Below, piece after piece: positions 1 through 9,635 of a stretch of DNA of 64,000 bases. Positions within the stretch are counted from its first letter, which is position 1. Every line of letters starts with the position of its first letter. Source of the stretch: Sulfitobacter sabulilitoris (GTDB lineage: Bacteria; Pseudomonadota; Alphaproteobacteria; Rhodobacterales; Rhodobacteraceae). The position numbers were made by a program, and so were the translations under genes. The stretch covers positions 62,001 to 126,000 of the forward strand of contig NZ_VANS01000005.1 in NCBI RefSeq assembly GCF_005887615.1, given 5' to 3'. The notes under the pieces are model-generated. The model saw nothing but the letters and a program-made list of their open reading frames with translations. It ran no database searches and was not told where the DNA came from.

Positions 1-520
<520 letters not shown>

Positions 521-550
521 GACCTGAAACTGCGCCCCGAGCATTCGCCG

Positions 551-582
551 ACGGCCCTGCATATGTTGCGGGGCCGTTTTTC
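551..582 (+). terminator. Rho-independent terminator after ilvC
   Basis: ACGGCCC (551-557) pairs with GGGCCGT (571-577) around a 13-nt loop, and the stem runs straight into a T-run at 577-581. It lies 31 bp past the ilvC stop codon, in the right orientation to end that transcript. Confidence 0.85.
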
Positions 583-650
583 GTCATGAGGTCACGCCAG
601 CGTCACGCGGGTGCCGCTGCGTGACGGGGCGTGGGCCGGAGCCCGTGCGG

Positions 651-821
651 TTACACGTCGGCCGGCTTGCCATCGTCCTTCTTGTCGCTGGCCAGCGTCG
701 ATTTCGGTGCGTCGGAACTGCGCAGCCTGTCCTCGATCCGCTTTTTCCCGACCAAAGCGAAGATGGTGAAGCCAAGCAGGCTCAGCAGGGCGAGGATTAC
801 GATAATATACGTGCCGTCCAT
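651..821 (-). CDS. Small single-span membrane protein, unknown function (56 aa)
   Basis: A 56-residue protein with one hydrophobic helix at about residues 4-24 (TYIIVILALLSLLGFTIFAL), followed by a basic GKKR patch and a hydrophilic, Lys/Asp-rich tail ending KPADV. This suggests a single-span inner-membrane protein with the tail in the cytoplasm. The ATG at 819-821 is chosen because GGGAG lies 7 bases upstream on the minus strand; longer upstream in-frame starts lack this. It is transcribed away from the divergent EamA gene that starts at 904. I do not recognise the family. The strong ribosome site and clear helix argue that it is real. Confidence 0.6.
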   Translation of the reverse strand: MDGTYIIVILALLSLLGFTIFALVGKKRIEDRLRSSDAPKSTLASDKKDDGKPADV

Positions 822-903
822 TGTCTTTCTCCCAAGCGTGATACATTCAAACCCCTGTCGCCGGGTGTCGGTTCCCGTCTCGGCACCGCAACAGGGTCCT
901 CTC

Positions 904-1854
904 ATGGATAGCACACCACGGATCACCGCGGCCAGTTGGCTGATGATCGCCGTTCTTGGCCTGACCTGGGGCGGCACCTTCATGGTGACCGAAGTGGCGC
1001 TGACCGGCATCACGCCGTTCTGGCTGGCGGGGGCGCGGATCGGCTTTGCCGCCGCGCTGATGACGCTGATCTGGGGCCTGCGCGGTTTCGCCCTGTTCGA
1101 ACGCCGCCCCACGCGCGGCGACTGGAGCGCGGCGATTGCCATCGGCGCGCTCAGTTCGGCCATACCCTTCATGCTGCTCGCCTGGGGCCAGCAATACGTG
1201 ACCTCGGGGTTCGCGGGGGTGTCGATGGCCGCCGTGGCGTTGATCGTCCTGCCGCTGGCACATTTCCTGGTCCCCGGCGAGGCGCTGAACCTGCGCAAGA
1301 CCATCGGCTTTTTCATCGGCTTCGCCGGGGTGGTCGTGCTGATCGGGGCGCAGGCGTTCGAAAGCACCGGCACCGCGCTGGAAACGCCCGGCCGCATCGC
1401 CTGCGTGTCGGCGGCGTGCTGTTATGCCACCAGTTCGATTCTCATGCGCCGTTTGCCGCCGGTGGATACCATCGGGTTGTCGACGCTGTTGCTGATCATC
1501 GCGACGGCCATCGTGGTGCCGGTGGCGCTGGTGGTCGAAGGGCTGCCGCCCCTGCCTTCGGGCACGATATTGATGGTGCTCGCGTTCCTGGGGCTTGTGC
1601 CCACGGCGGCGGCCAACCTCTTGCGGGTTTCGGTGGTGCGCACGGCGGGGCCGGTGTTCATGTCGCTGGTGAATTACCAGGTGCCCGTGTGGTCCGTGGT
1701 TCTGGGGGCGCTGATCCTCGGCGAGCCGCTGCCGCCCGCACTGATGCTGGCGATGGCGCTGATCCTGACGGGCGTCGGGCTAAGCCAGTATGGCGCGCTG
1801 ACGCGGCTTTTCGCGGCCCGCCGCACCGCGCGCGCAGCCGCTACGCCCCGCTGA
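904..1854 (+). CDS. EamA/DMT-family transporter
   Basis: A 316-residue integral membrane protein with about ten hydrophobic segments in two tandem EamA halves, the normal size and layout of drug/metabolite exporters. The first half opens with LGLTWGGTFMVTEVAL, the second contains CVSAACCYATSSILMRRL and later ILGEPLPPALMLAMALILTG, typical of the family. These proteins export or exchange small metabolites; the substrate cannot be told from sequence. The frame stays open upstream to 631, but the family N-terminus fits the ATG at 904. The last 14 bases overlap the end of convergent folP. Confidence 0.9.
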   Translation: MDSTPRITAASWLMIAVLGLTWGGTFMVTEVALTGITPFWLAGARIGFAAALMTLIWGLRGFALFERRPTRGDWSAAIAIGALSSAIPFMLLAWGQQYVTSGFAGVSMAAVALIVLPLAHFLVPGEALNLRKTIGFFIGFAGVVVLIGAQAFESTGTALETPGRIACVSAACCYATSSILMRRLPPVDTIGLSTLLLIIATAIVVPVALVVEGLPPLPSGTILMVLAFLGLVPTAAANLLRVSVVRTAGPVFMSLVNYQVPVWSVVLGALILGEPLPPALMLAMALILTGVGLSQYGALTRLFAARRTARAAATPR

Positions 1855-2851
1855 CACAGGCCTGCCACAGGGTCAGCGCCTGGCGCGTGTCGGCCACGTC
1901 ATGCACGCGCAGGATCTGGATGCCCTGCGCCACCGCCGCCAGCGCCACCGCCACCGATCCCGGCGCACGGCCCGCGCCATCGCCCCCGCCGCCCAGGGTG
2001 CCGATGAACCGCTTGCGCGACGCGCCCAGCAGGATCGGCACACCCAGGCTGTGAAACAGGCTTATCCGCGACAGCAGGGCAAGGTTGTGGTCCAGCGTCT
2101 TGCCAAAGCCGATACCGGGGTCGGCCACGATCGCGGAACGCGCGATGCCAAGACCCGCAAGCCTGTCGATCTGCGCCGCCAGCACGTCGAAGACATCCAG
2201 CAGCACATCGTCATAGCGCGGATCGTCCTGCATCGTTTCGGGATCGCCTTGCGCATGCATCGTGCAGACGGGAACGCCCCGCGCGGCACACAGGGGCGCC
2301 AGCCCCGGATCATAGGTGAAGCCCGACACGTCATTGACCAGATCGGCCCCGGCATCCAGCGCCGCTTGCGCGACCCGCGCCTTGCGGGTGTCGATCGAGA
2401 TGGGCTGCACCAGCCCTGCCTTGCGCAGCTCCCCGATCACCGGCACGGTGCGTGCGATCTCGTCGTCCTCCGGCACCGTGGCGGCGCCGGGCCGGGTGGA
2501 TTCACCGCCGATGTCGATGATGTCCGCGCCGCGCATCGCCTGCGCGCCCGCCACGGCATCGGCCTTTGCGAAATGCCTCCCCCCGTCGGAAAAACTGTCT
2601 GGAGTCACGTTCAGGATGCCCATCAGGCGCGGCGCGTCCAGCGCCAGCCCCGCCACCGGCGGGCGCGCGGCGGTCAGCGCGTCAAGCGCCGCGCCGGGCA
2701 GATCCGCCGCCGCACAGACGCGCGGGGCCGCTGTACGCGACAGCACCTCGACCTGGCTGAACCAGGTCCAGCCGCCCGCAAGTGTCAGCGCGCCCTCGGG
2801 GCGTGCCGGGCCGACCTGCGGCAGGGGACGATAATATTCCGCCTGCGGCAT
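1841..2851 (-). CDS. folP: Dihydropteroate synthase
   Basis: Condenses hydroxymethyl-dihydropterin diphosphate with p-aminobenzoate to dihydropteroate in folate synthesis; the target of sulfonamides. The 336-residue protein has the full TIM-barrel motif set: LMGILNVTPDSFSDGG (about 76-91), DIGGESTRPGA, SIDTRKA, VNDVSGF, MHAQGDP, DPGIGFGKT, GASRKRFIG and a closing LRVHDV. About 70 residues precede the barrel, longer than in E. coli FolP and of unknown role. The start ATG (2849-2851) overlaps the folB-like stop by one base (TGATG), so the two are probably translationally coupled. No folK gene is visible in the window. The usual Rhodobacterales neighbour glmM is absent; a convergent EamA gene follows instead. 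Confidence 0.96.
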   Translation of the reverse strand: MPQAEYYRPLPQVGPARPEGALTLAGGWTWFSQVEVLSRTAAPRVCAAADLPGAALDALTAARPPVAGLALDAPRLMGILNVTPDSFSDGGRHFAKADAVAGAQAMRGADIIDIGGESTRPGAATVPEDDEIARTVPVIGELRKAGLVQPISIDTRKARVAQAALDAGADLVNDVSGFTYDPGLAPLCAARGVPVCTMHAQGDPETMQDDPRYDDVLLDVFDVLAAQIDRLAGLGIARSAIVADPGIGFGKTLDHNLALLSRISLFHSLGVPILLGASRKRFIGTLGGGGDGAGRAPGSVAVALAAVAQGIQILRVHDVADTRQALTLWQACVSGA

Positions 2852-3774
2852 CACAGGTCGGCCTGATCCACATCGACACGGCGCAGCGGCACGGAGGCGC
2901 CGCGCGGCAAGTCGGCACCGATGACCATCATTTCCTCGGCGTCGAAAGTGGCGGCGAACCAGGCGGCCAGCGCCACCGCATCGCGCGGCTGCGCCGAGGG
3001 GCCATCGACCGCGTCCAGCACGATCTTGGAGGGCGCCCAGACGCAGGTCTGGCCATTGCGCATCGCCCAATCAAGTTCGGTGCGCGTTGCCACGACCACG
3101 CAGCGCTTGTCACGCGCAGCCAGGATCCAGGCGTTCTGCTCGATCGCGAGCAGATCGATGCGCCGCTGCGCCATCGGGTGCGTCGTCTGCGGCGCGGGCG
3201 TGTCGGCGGCTCCGACGCAAAAGATCACCGGCCGGCCGGCATGCACCAACTGGTCGATCCATCCCGTCAGATGCGGCGAGGCAATCGCGGCATTGCTCAG
3301 ATACACCAGTTCGGGATGCAGCGCGTGGTAATCCTGCGGCGGGGGCCGATGGTCGGCACCGCGCGCGCGCACGATCTCGACACCCAGCGCGCCCGGCCCG
3401 CGATCCAGCTTTTCGATGCGGACAAAGACGCGCACCGCCTGCGGCTCCAGCAGGATCCGGTCGGCCACGCGTTCGGCCAGCGTCTCGAGCAGGTTGAGAC
3501 GCTCGTCCGCCAACTCGTGCGCGATGGCTTCGGTCACGCGATCATAGCTCAGGATGCGGTCCACGTCGTCGTCGATGGGCGCGGCCAGCGGCTGCACTTC
3601 GACCACCACATTGAAGCAGATCCGCTGCGTCACGCCCCGCTCCGCCTGAAAGGCACCGATCTCGACCTCCACGATGTGATCGCGCAGGGAAATCCGGTCG
3701 AAGGGGGTGTCTTGGGCCGTCGCCGCGGCGCGCTCTGACGGGTGCGCGAACGCAAGGCGGATTTCGGAACTCAT
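2851..3774 (-). CDS. Dihydroneopterin aldolase-domain protein with an extra C-terminal domain
   Basis: Residues about 25-145 (ISLRDHIVEVEIGAFQAERG, then RICFNVVVEVQ and NLLETLAERVADRILLEP) match dihydroneopterin aldolase, which splits dihydroneopterin to hydroxymethyl-dihydropterin and glycolaldehyde in folate synthesis. Normal FolB is about 120 residues; this product is 307. The additional 160 residues (PVIFCVGAAD, IDLLAIEQNAWILAARDKR, EEMMVIGADLPRG) form a conserved-looking domain I do not recognise, and they lack pyrophosphokinase (FolK) motifs. It precedes folP with a one-base overlap. The start is set at MSSEIRL (3774); an upstream Met-Met at 3811-3816 is possible. The aldolase call is firm, the role of the second domain open. 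Confidence 0.85.
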   Translation of the reverse strand: MSSEIRLAFAHPSERAAATAQDTPFDRISLRDHIVEVEIGAFQAERGVTQRICFNVVVEVQPLAAPIDDDVDRILSYDRVTEAIAHELADERLNLLETLAERVADRILLEPQAVRVFVRIEKLDRGPGALGVEIVRARGADHRPPPQDYHALHPELVYLSNAAIASPHLTGWIDQLVHAGRPVIFCVGAADTPAPQTTHPMAQRRIDLLAIEQNAWILAARDKRCVVVATRTELDWAMRNGQTCVWAPSKIVLDAVDGPSAQPRDAVALAAWFAATFDAEEMMVIGADLPRGASVPLRRVDVDQADL

Positions 3775-3874
3775 GGCATGGGCTTTCTTGGTCAGGGGCA
3801 GCGATGCGGCCATCATAGACCACCCGCGCCTCTTAGCAGCGCCCAAGGCGTCGGGCCAAGGCCCTAAACCGTCA

Positions 3875-4531
3875 TCAGTTGCTCGCGGTCCGGTAGGTAT
3901 GCCGGTAAAACAGGTGCACGCCAATCGCCGCCGTGCGGGTATAGACCTTGCTCCAGTTCGGCTTGACGGCGGTGGTGTGGTAATGCGTCGCCCCATCGGT
4001 CAGCTTGGGCGCGAGACCGTCGATGGCGGTGCGGGCAACCTTGGCGACCCGCTCGAACGCGCCGCGTTCGTGGATCACCTCGGAATTTCCGTCGCAGGTA
4101 TAGGTGAACTGGCACTGGTACTTGCGCCCGGTTCCCTGGTTGATCACACCACAGAGCGATCCGGGAAACCGCGTGCTTTTCACCCGGTTCATGATGACCT
4201 CGGCCACTGCGAACTGGCCTTTCACGGTCTCGCCGCGGGCCTCGAAGTAGAGCGCCTCGGCAAGGCAGCGGAACTGGTCGCCGCCGCGCGCGGCGGGCTG
4301 GGCGTCGATCCAGGCCTTGGAAAAGGCGACTGGCGTGGCAGCGGCGGTCGCCTTGGGCTGGGTCACGAGGTCTTGCAGGCGCGTCTCCGACACCGCACCG
4401 AGCCCCCGCTGTTCCTTGCGCACAAGTTCGGCTGCGGGTGTGGCATGCCCGGCGCCATTGCTTGCGAATACGACGCCCGTGCCCAGCACGAGTGTCCCGA
4501 TCAGTCCCCAGATCAATCTCATTCTACCCAT
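3875..4531 (-). CDS. SleB-type cell wall hydrolase, exported
   Basis: The Hydrolase_2 (SleB/CwlJ) fold cleaves peptidoglycan glycan strands; outside spore formers such proteins act in wall remodelling in the periplasm. The N-terminus has a signal or anchor helix (RLIWGLIGTLVLGTGVVFAS, about 5-24). The catalytic domain begins near residue 87 with CLAEALYFEARGE, whose Glu (about 98) is the expected acid, and continues AVAEVIMNRVKS, PGSLCGVINQG and the closing THYHTT/WSKVYTRTAAIGVHLFYR block. At 218 residues the length is normal. The start is uncertain: ATG at 4531 is chosen, but 4522 and starts further upstream in the open frame are possible. Confidence 0.88.
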   Translation of the reverse strand: MGRMRLIWGLIGTLVLGTGVVFASNGAGHATPAAELVRKEQRGLGAVSETRLQDLVTQPKATAAATPVAFSKAWIDAQPAARGGDQFRCLAEALYFEARGETVKGQFAVAEVIMNRVKSTRFPGSLCGVINQGTGRKYQCQFTYTCDGNSEVIHERGAFERVAKVARTAIDGLAPKLTDGATHYHTTAVKPNWSKVYTRTAAIGVHLFYRHTYRTASN

Positions 4532-4677
4532 CCCGTACGTCAATTCATTTCGAGCCCCCTTAGAGGGCCTGCGCCTTGACGTAAAGTTCACCAGGGTCAG
4601 CATGGCGGTCATGAGCGATTGCCCGCGCAACACGTCACGCGGGAAAACACTACAAATTGCAGGAAGTGCCGCGGCGG

Positions 4678-7215
4678 CTACCCGATCTTGTTTGCGATCG
4701 CGAGCTGTGCGGCAGCCAGTCGCGCCACGGGAACCCGGAAGGGAGAACACGAAACATAATCAAATCCCGCGTCCCGGCAAAAGGCAATCGATTCGGGGTT
4801 GCCGCCGTGTTCGCCGCAGATCGACAGGGTGATGCCGGGCTGCGCCGCACGTCCGCGCGTGGCGCCCAGCGTCAGCAATTCGCCGACCCCGTCGGTATCG
4901 AGACTGTGAAACGGATCTTCGGGGAAGACGCCCTGCTGCACGTAGTCGGACATGAAGCGCCCCGCATCGTCGCGCGACAAGCCATAGGTCATCTGCGTCA
5001 GGTCATTGGTGCCAAAGCTCAGGAACGCGCAATGCGGCGCGATTTCCGCGGCGCGCAGCGCGGCGCGCGGGGTTTCGACCATCACGCCCAACCGGAAATT
5101 GAAATCGCTGTCCCGTTCGACCCGCACGGCGGCGGCGACGGCATCGACCGAGGCTTTGATCAACTCGACCTCGCGCCGGGCGCTGACCAGCGGAATCATG
5201 ATTTCGGGCACCACCGGGTCGCCATCGGCGCTGGCGTCGATCGTCGCCTCAAAGATCGCCCGCGCCTGCATTTCGTAGATTTCCGGCACCGTCACGCCAA
5301 GGCGCACCCCCCGCAGGCCCAGCATCGGATTGTATTCGCTCATCGCCTCGATCCGGCGGGTCACGTCCGACAGCGGCAGGTTCAGCGCCTCGGCCAGCGC
5401 GCGCTGGCCCGCGCGGTCGGCGGGCAGGAATTCGTGCAGCGGCGGATCGAACAGACGGATGCACACGGGCTTGCCTTCCATGATCCGGAAAAGCTGTGTG
5501 AAATCCTCGCGCTGCATGGGCAGCAACCGCTCCAGCACCGCGCGGCGATCCTCGCCGGTTTCGGCAAAGATCATCTCGCGCATCACGGTCAGGCGACCGG
5601 GTTCAAAGAACATGTGCTCGGTCCGGCACAACCCGATGCCCTGCGCATTGAAATTGCGCGCGGTCTGCGCGTCGGCGGGCGTATCGGCATTGGCGCGGAT
5701 TCCGATATCGCAGGCGTCATAGGCCCATTCCATCAACCGCTGAAACGCATCGTCCTGCGCCGCCTCCTGCATGTCGGGGGCACCCACCAGCACCTGGCCC
5801 CTGGACCCGTCCACGGTGATGATATCGCCATCCGACAGGATCCGACCGTCCTTGGCGATGATCTGTTTCTTCAACAGGTTGAAGCGCATGTTCGACGCCC
5901 CCACGACACAGGGCAGCCCGATGCCGCGCCCGATCACGGCGGCGTGGCTGGTGATGCCGCCGCGTTCGGTCAGCACCGCCTGGGCCGCATGCATGCCACG
6001 AATATCCTCGGGCGAGGTTTCGCGGCGCACCAGGATGCAAGGCTCGCCGCGCGACGCGCTGGCCTGCGCTTCGGTGGAGGAAAACACGATGCGCCCCGTG
6101 GCCGCGCCGGGGCTTGCGGCGATGCCCGATCCGATCACGTCACGCGGGGCGCGCGGATCGACCTGCCGGTGCAGCAATTCGGTCAGGGTGCGCGGCGGAA
6201 CGCGCATCAGCGCCTCTTCGTGGCTGATGATCCCCTCATCGGCCAGTCGCACCGCGATCCGTACCGTCGCGCGCGACGACCGGGCGACCCGCACCCCGTC
6301 GAGAATATGCACGCTGCCGTTTTCCAGCGCGAATTCAACCTGCATTTCCTCGCGCAGCCGCTGGCGCATCAGGGCGGCGTGACGCTTGAGTTCGGCAAAG
6401 GCCTCCGGCGCCAGTTCCTCCAGCGATGGGCCACGCGGATCGTGCGTCAGAAAAAGCGCCGCGGCGTCGCCCTCGAGCGCGTCGCGGCCCTGGCTTTGAC
6501 TGAGGTATCGGCCGGTGATCTGCGGCAGGCCCGTCGCACTGTCGACCAGTTGCAGCACGCCCGACCCCGATTGCCCGTTGCCAAGGCCAAAGATCATCTG
6601 CTGCACCACAAGGCCCAGCCCCGCATCCGCCGGCGCGCCCTTGGCCTGCCGCAACAGCCGGGCGGAGGTGCCCTCCCAAGCGCGGGCCATGGATTGCAGC
6701 ACGCCCGACAGTTGCACCGCGGGGTCCATCGGGAACGGCTCTTCGGTTTCGGCCTCGTAGGCCCGCAGCGACGCGACCAGCCCTTCGCGCCCCTCGCCCA
6801 CGACGTCATCGAACATATCGGGGTCCAGCCGGGCCACGTTGATGGCATAGGACTGCACGAAGCGGGTGTAGATGGCGCGCGCGGCATCGCGGCCAAGGGT
6901 CTTGGACAACGTCTCGAACCGCGCGTCGTTCATGCCGATATTGAGCACGGCCCCCGGCCCGCCCCAATCGGGGTCCTCCGACGAAGGGCGCACGCAAAGC
7001 AGCGCGCCGTCGGGGAATTGCGCGAGCAAGGCGGTCATGTCGGGCAACTGACCCTGGGCGATCCGGTGCACCGTGTCGAACGACAGCGCCACGGTGCGGG
7101 GCACCGGCAGATCCAGACGGGTCAGCCGTTGCAGGCATTTCGCGCGGCCACCGTGGGTCGCGTTGGCAATCGCCGCGGTGGGGGTCACCAGGGTTGTATC
7201 GGGGTTATTCTGCAC
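4678..7215 (-). CDS. Divergent pyruvate phosphate dikinase-like protein
   Basis: PpdK interconverts pyruvate + ATP + Pi and PEP + AMP + PPi. The swivelling phosphohistidine domain (RGGITSHAAVIGRG, His about 424) and the C-terminal PEP/pyruvate barrel (GIGLCRTEHMF, GVMVETPRAAL, SFGTNDLTQMTYG, ICGEHGG with Cys about 800) are intact. The N-terminal ATP half is not canonical: the usual VRSGA...PGMMDT segment reads VRPSSEDPDWGGPGAVLN, and the usual FTRNP...GEYL...AQGEDVV reads LQLVDSATG...GRYL...SQGRDAL. At 845 residues it is slightly short. The GTG start at 7215 is chosen for an AAAGG seven bases upstream; a TTG at 7254 also opens the frame. It lies 133 bp downstream of glyS on the same strand. 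Confidence 0.85.
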   Translation of the reverse strand: MQNNPDTTLVTPTAAIANATHGGRAKCLQRLTRLDLPVPRTVALSFDTVHRIAQGQLPDMTALLAQFPDGALLCVRPSSEDPDWGGPGAVLNIGMNDARFETLSKTLGRDAARAIYTRFVQSYAINVARLDPDMFDDVVGEGREGLVASLRAYEAETEEPFPMDPAVQLSGVLQSMARAWEGTSARLLRQAKGAPADAGLGLVVQQMIFGLGNGQSGSGVLQLVDSATGLPQITGRYLSQSQGRDALEGDAAALFLTHDPRGPSLEELAPEAFAELKRHAALMRQRLREEMQVEFALENGSVHILDGVRVARSSRATVRIAVRLADEGIISHEEALMRVPPRTLTELLHRQVDPRAPRDVIGSGIAASPGAATGRIVFSSTEAQASASRGEPCILVRRETSPEDIRGMHAAQAVLTERGGITSHAAVIGRGIGLPCVVGASNMRFNLLKKQIIAKDGRILSDGDIITVDGSRGQVLVGAPDMQEAAQDDAFQRLMEWAYDACDIGIRANADTPADAQTARNFNAQGIGLCRTEHMFFEPGRLTVMREMIFAETGEDRRAVLERLLPMQREDFTQLFRIMEGKPVCIRLFDPPLHEFLPADRAGQRALAEALNLPLSDVTRRIEAMSEYNPMLGLRGVRLGVTVPEIYEMQARAIFEATIDASADGDPVVPEIMIPLVSARREVELIKASVDAVAAAVRVERDSDFNFRLGVMVETPRAALRAAEIAPHCAFLSFGTNDLTQMTYGLSRDDAGRFMSDYVQQGVFPEDPFHSLDTDGVGELLTLGATRGRAAQPGITLSICGEHGGNPESIAFCRDAGFDYVSCSPFRVPVARLAAAQLAIANKIG

Positions 7216-7348
7216 TGCGGCACCTTTGATGTTGGGTGCAGCATAGGCTGTCAATCAAAGCTGACAAGAGGGAGTACGCCCGCAGATACACCGAATATCC
7301 GCGTCGGCGCCGCCTGTCCGGCCATTGACCGGGGCGCGACGGCGCCGG

Positions 7349-9544
7349 TCAGCCGTCGATCCGGCTCAGGTCGGCCACCGTCAGACAAATCTTGCGGATG
7401 CTGCTCAGCAGGTTCAGGCGATTGCGACGGACCGTGCCGTTGTCGGAATTGACCTGCACCGCCTCGAAAAACGCATCGATGGGCCCGCGCAGGGCGGCCA
7501 TCGCCGACATGGCCGTGGCGAAATCCTGCTGCGCCATCGCGGGTCCGATCCGCGCCTCCGCCGCATCCAGTGCCGCAAACAGCGCGCGCTCCTCCTCGGC
7601 CTCGCAGAACTTTATGTCGCCGCCAAAGGAATATTCCACCCCGTCCGCCGCTTCGGCCTGGCTGAGAATGTTGTTGGCGCGCTTGAACCCCTGGATCAGG
7701 TTCTCGCCATCGTCCGTCCTGAGCACCGCATCCAGCGCGCGGGCGCGCTTGACCAGAAGGCTCAGGTCGTCGCTGCCCTCCATCGCGATGCACGCGTCGA
7801 TGATGTCGTGGCGGATGCCCTGTTCGCGCAGATAGACCTTGAGCCGGTCGTGCAGGAAGGACAGGAGATCACTCTGATCTATCCCGATCTTGGTGTCTTC
7901 GACGGCTTCCCGTACCTCCATAATCAGCGTTTCATCTGTCGTGCCCATTTTGAGGAGAGCGTTCGGGGCTTCTTCGATCTCCTTTTTTCGATGAATTACC
8001 AGGCGCTGAATTTCTGCCGACAGCAGTGATTTCTTGAGGAAATGGTTCATTTCGAACTTGAGATCGTTCTCCAGCACCAGCCGGATCACTCCCAGCGCGG
8101 CGCGGCGCAGCGCAAAGGGGTCTTTCGATCCGGTGGGCTTTTCGTCGATCGCCCAGAAGCCGGTCAGCGTGTCGATCTTGTCGGCCAGCGCCACGGCGAC
8201 CGAAATCGGCGCGGTGGGCACCGCGTCCGAGGGGCCGAGGGGCGAATAATGCTCGGCGCAGGCCTGCGGCACGCCGTCATCGTGGCCTGCGGCCTCGGCA
8301 TAGTATTTGCCCATCGTGCCCTGCAATTCGGGAAACTCGTACACCATTTCCGACGCCAGGTCGGCCTTGGCGATGCGCGCGGCCTCGGTGGCCAGATCGG
8401 GCTTGGCGCCCACCGGCACCGCGATCTCGCGCGCCAGCGCCGCGATCCGGGCCACGCGGTCGGCCTGGCTGCCCAATTTGTTGTGGAACGTGACCTCGGC
8501 CAGCGGCGCGGCCATGCCCTCCAGCCCAACGGCCTTGATGGTGCGGAGATCGTTTTCCCAAAAGAACTTGGCATCCGCCAGCCGGGCGGACAGAACCCGC
8601 TGGTTGCCGGCAAGGATGGTGGCGCCCTGATCGGCGGTGGTGCGGTTGGCCACTGTGATGAACCGTTCGATCCGACCGGTCTTGGCGGCGCGGACGCTGA
8701 AGAATTTCTGATGCTCCTTCATGCTGGTTTGCAGCACCTCGGGCGGCAGGCCCAGAAACGCGTCATCGATCTGCCCCATCAGGACGACGGGCCATTCCAC
8801 CAACCCAGCGACCTCGGCCAGAAGGCCCGCGTCCTCGACGACTTCGAGCCCGCCCGCGAAGGCCAGGTTCGTGGCGTCGTGCCAGATCCCCTGCGCCCGC
8901 TCCGCCGGGTCGAGCACCACATGCGCGCGCTTGAGCCGGGCGCAATAGTCGTCGAACCCGGTCACCGAAAACGCGTCCGGCGACAAGAAACGGTGGCCGC
9001 GCGTGGTGTCGCCCGACGCGATGCCGTCCACTTCCAACGGGACAACCTCGGCCCCGTCGTCGCCCACCATGATGCACAGGATCGAATGCAGCGGCCGCAC
9101 CCAGCGCAGGCTTCCCGCGCCCCAGCGCATCGCCTTGGGCCAGGGAAAGCCGCGGATCGCCTGCTCCAGCACCTCGGCGACGATGTCGGGCGCGGGTCGG
9201 CCCGGGCGTTCGATGGTCGCGAAAAGAACCGGGCCCTTGGGGGTCTCGCGCTGCTCTAGCTGGTCGCGGGTGACGCCCGCACCGCGCAGGAAGCCTTCGA
9301 TGGCCTTGTCGGGCGCGTCCGCCTTGGGGCCCTTGCGCTCTTCGCGGGTGGTGGGGCTTTGGGCCAGCATCCCCTCGACCGTCAGGGTCAGCCGGCGCGG
9401 CGTGGCAAAGGCGGCGGCGGAGGCATAGGTCAGTCCCGCCTCGACCAATCCGTCAGTCACCAGCTTTTTCAGGTCGGCGGCGGCGCGCGACTGCATGCGC
9501 GCGGGAATTTCTTCGGAGAATAGTTCGATCAGCAGGTCTGGCAC
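7349..9544 (-). CDS. glyS: Glycyl-tRNA synthetase beta subunit
   Basis: Works with GlyQ as an alpha2beta2 enzyme that charges tRNA-Gly; the beta chain supplies tRNA recognition and HD-like domains. The N-terminal LLIELFSEEIPARM is the family signature, followed by GPVLF, FPWPKAMRWG, FVRPLHS-like RWVRPLHSILC, TTRGHRFLSP and QTSMKEHQKFFSV. The GTG start at 9542-9544 follows GAGGTGA. Length is 731 residues. A polar, Lys/Glu-rich segment of about 60 residues (around 495-555; RLVIHRKKEIEEAPNALLKM) interrupts the stretch before DLLSFLHDRLKVYLREQG and is less G+C-rich than its surroundings. The gene is separated from glyQ by two other genes on the same strand. Confidence 0.96.
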   Translation of the reverse strand: MPDLLIELFSEEIPARMQSRAAADLKKLVTDGLVEAGLTYASAAAFATPRRLTLTVEGMLAQSPTTREERKGPKADAPDKAIEGFLRGAGVTRDQLEQRETPKGPVLFATIERPGRPAPDIVAEVLEQAIRGFPWPKAMRWGAGSLRWVRPLHSILCIMVGDDGAEVVPLEVDGIASGDTTRGHRFLSPDAFSVTGFDDYCARLKRAHVVLDPAERAQGIWHDATNLAFAGGLEVVEDAGLLAEVAGLVEWPVVLMGQIDDAFLGLPPEVLQTSMKEHQKFFSVRAAKTGRIERFITVANRTTADQGATILAGNQRVLSARLADAKFFWENDLRTIKAVGLEGMAAPLAEVTFHNKLGSQADRVARIAALAREIAVPVGAKPDLATEAARIAKADLASEMVYEFPELQGTMGKYYAEAAGHDDGVPQACAEHYSPLGPSDAVPTAPISVAVALADKIDTLTGFWAIDEKPTGSKDPFALRRAALGVIRLVLENDLKFEMNHFLKKSLLSAEIQRLVIHRKKEIEEAPNALLKMGTTDETLIMEVREAVEDTKIGIDQSDLLSFLHDRLKVYLREQGIRHDIIDACIAMEGSDDLSLLVKRARALDAVLRTDDGENLIQGFKRANNILSQAEAADGVEYSFGGDIKFCEAEEERALFAALDAAEARIGPAMAQQDFATAMSAMAALRGPIDAFFEAVQVNSDNGTVRRNRLNLLSSIRKICLTVADLSRIDG

Positions 9545-9635
9545 CGGGTCACCTCGTTCGGGCCACCCGTATCGGTGGCGCGTCAGTTTGCGGTGTGGAT
9601 AGCGGGGCGGGCCGGACGCGTCCAGCCCCAGCGCC

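Noticed and set aside
4657-7452. 931-codon plus-strand ORF opposite the PpdK-like gene
   Set aside because: Arg/His/Gln-rich antisense shadow of a gene with clear motifs; no family resemblance.
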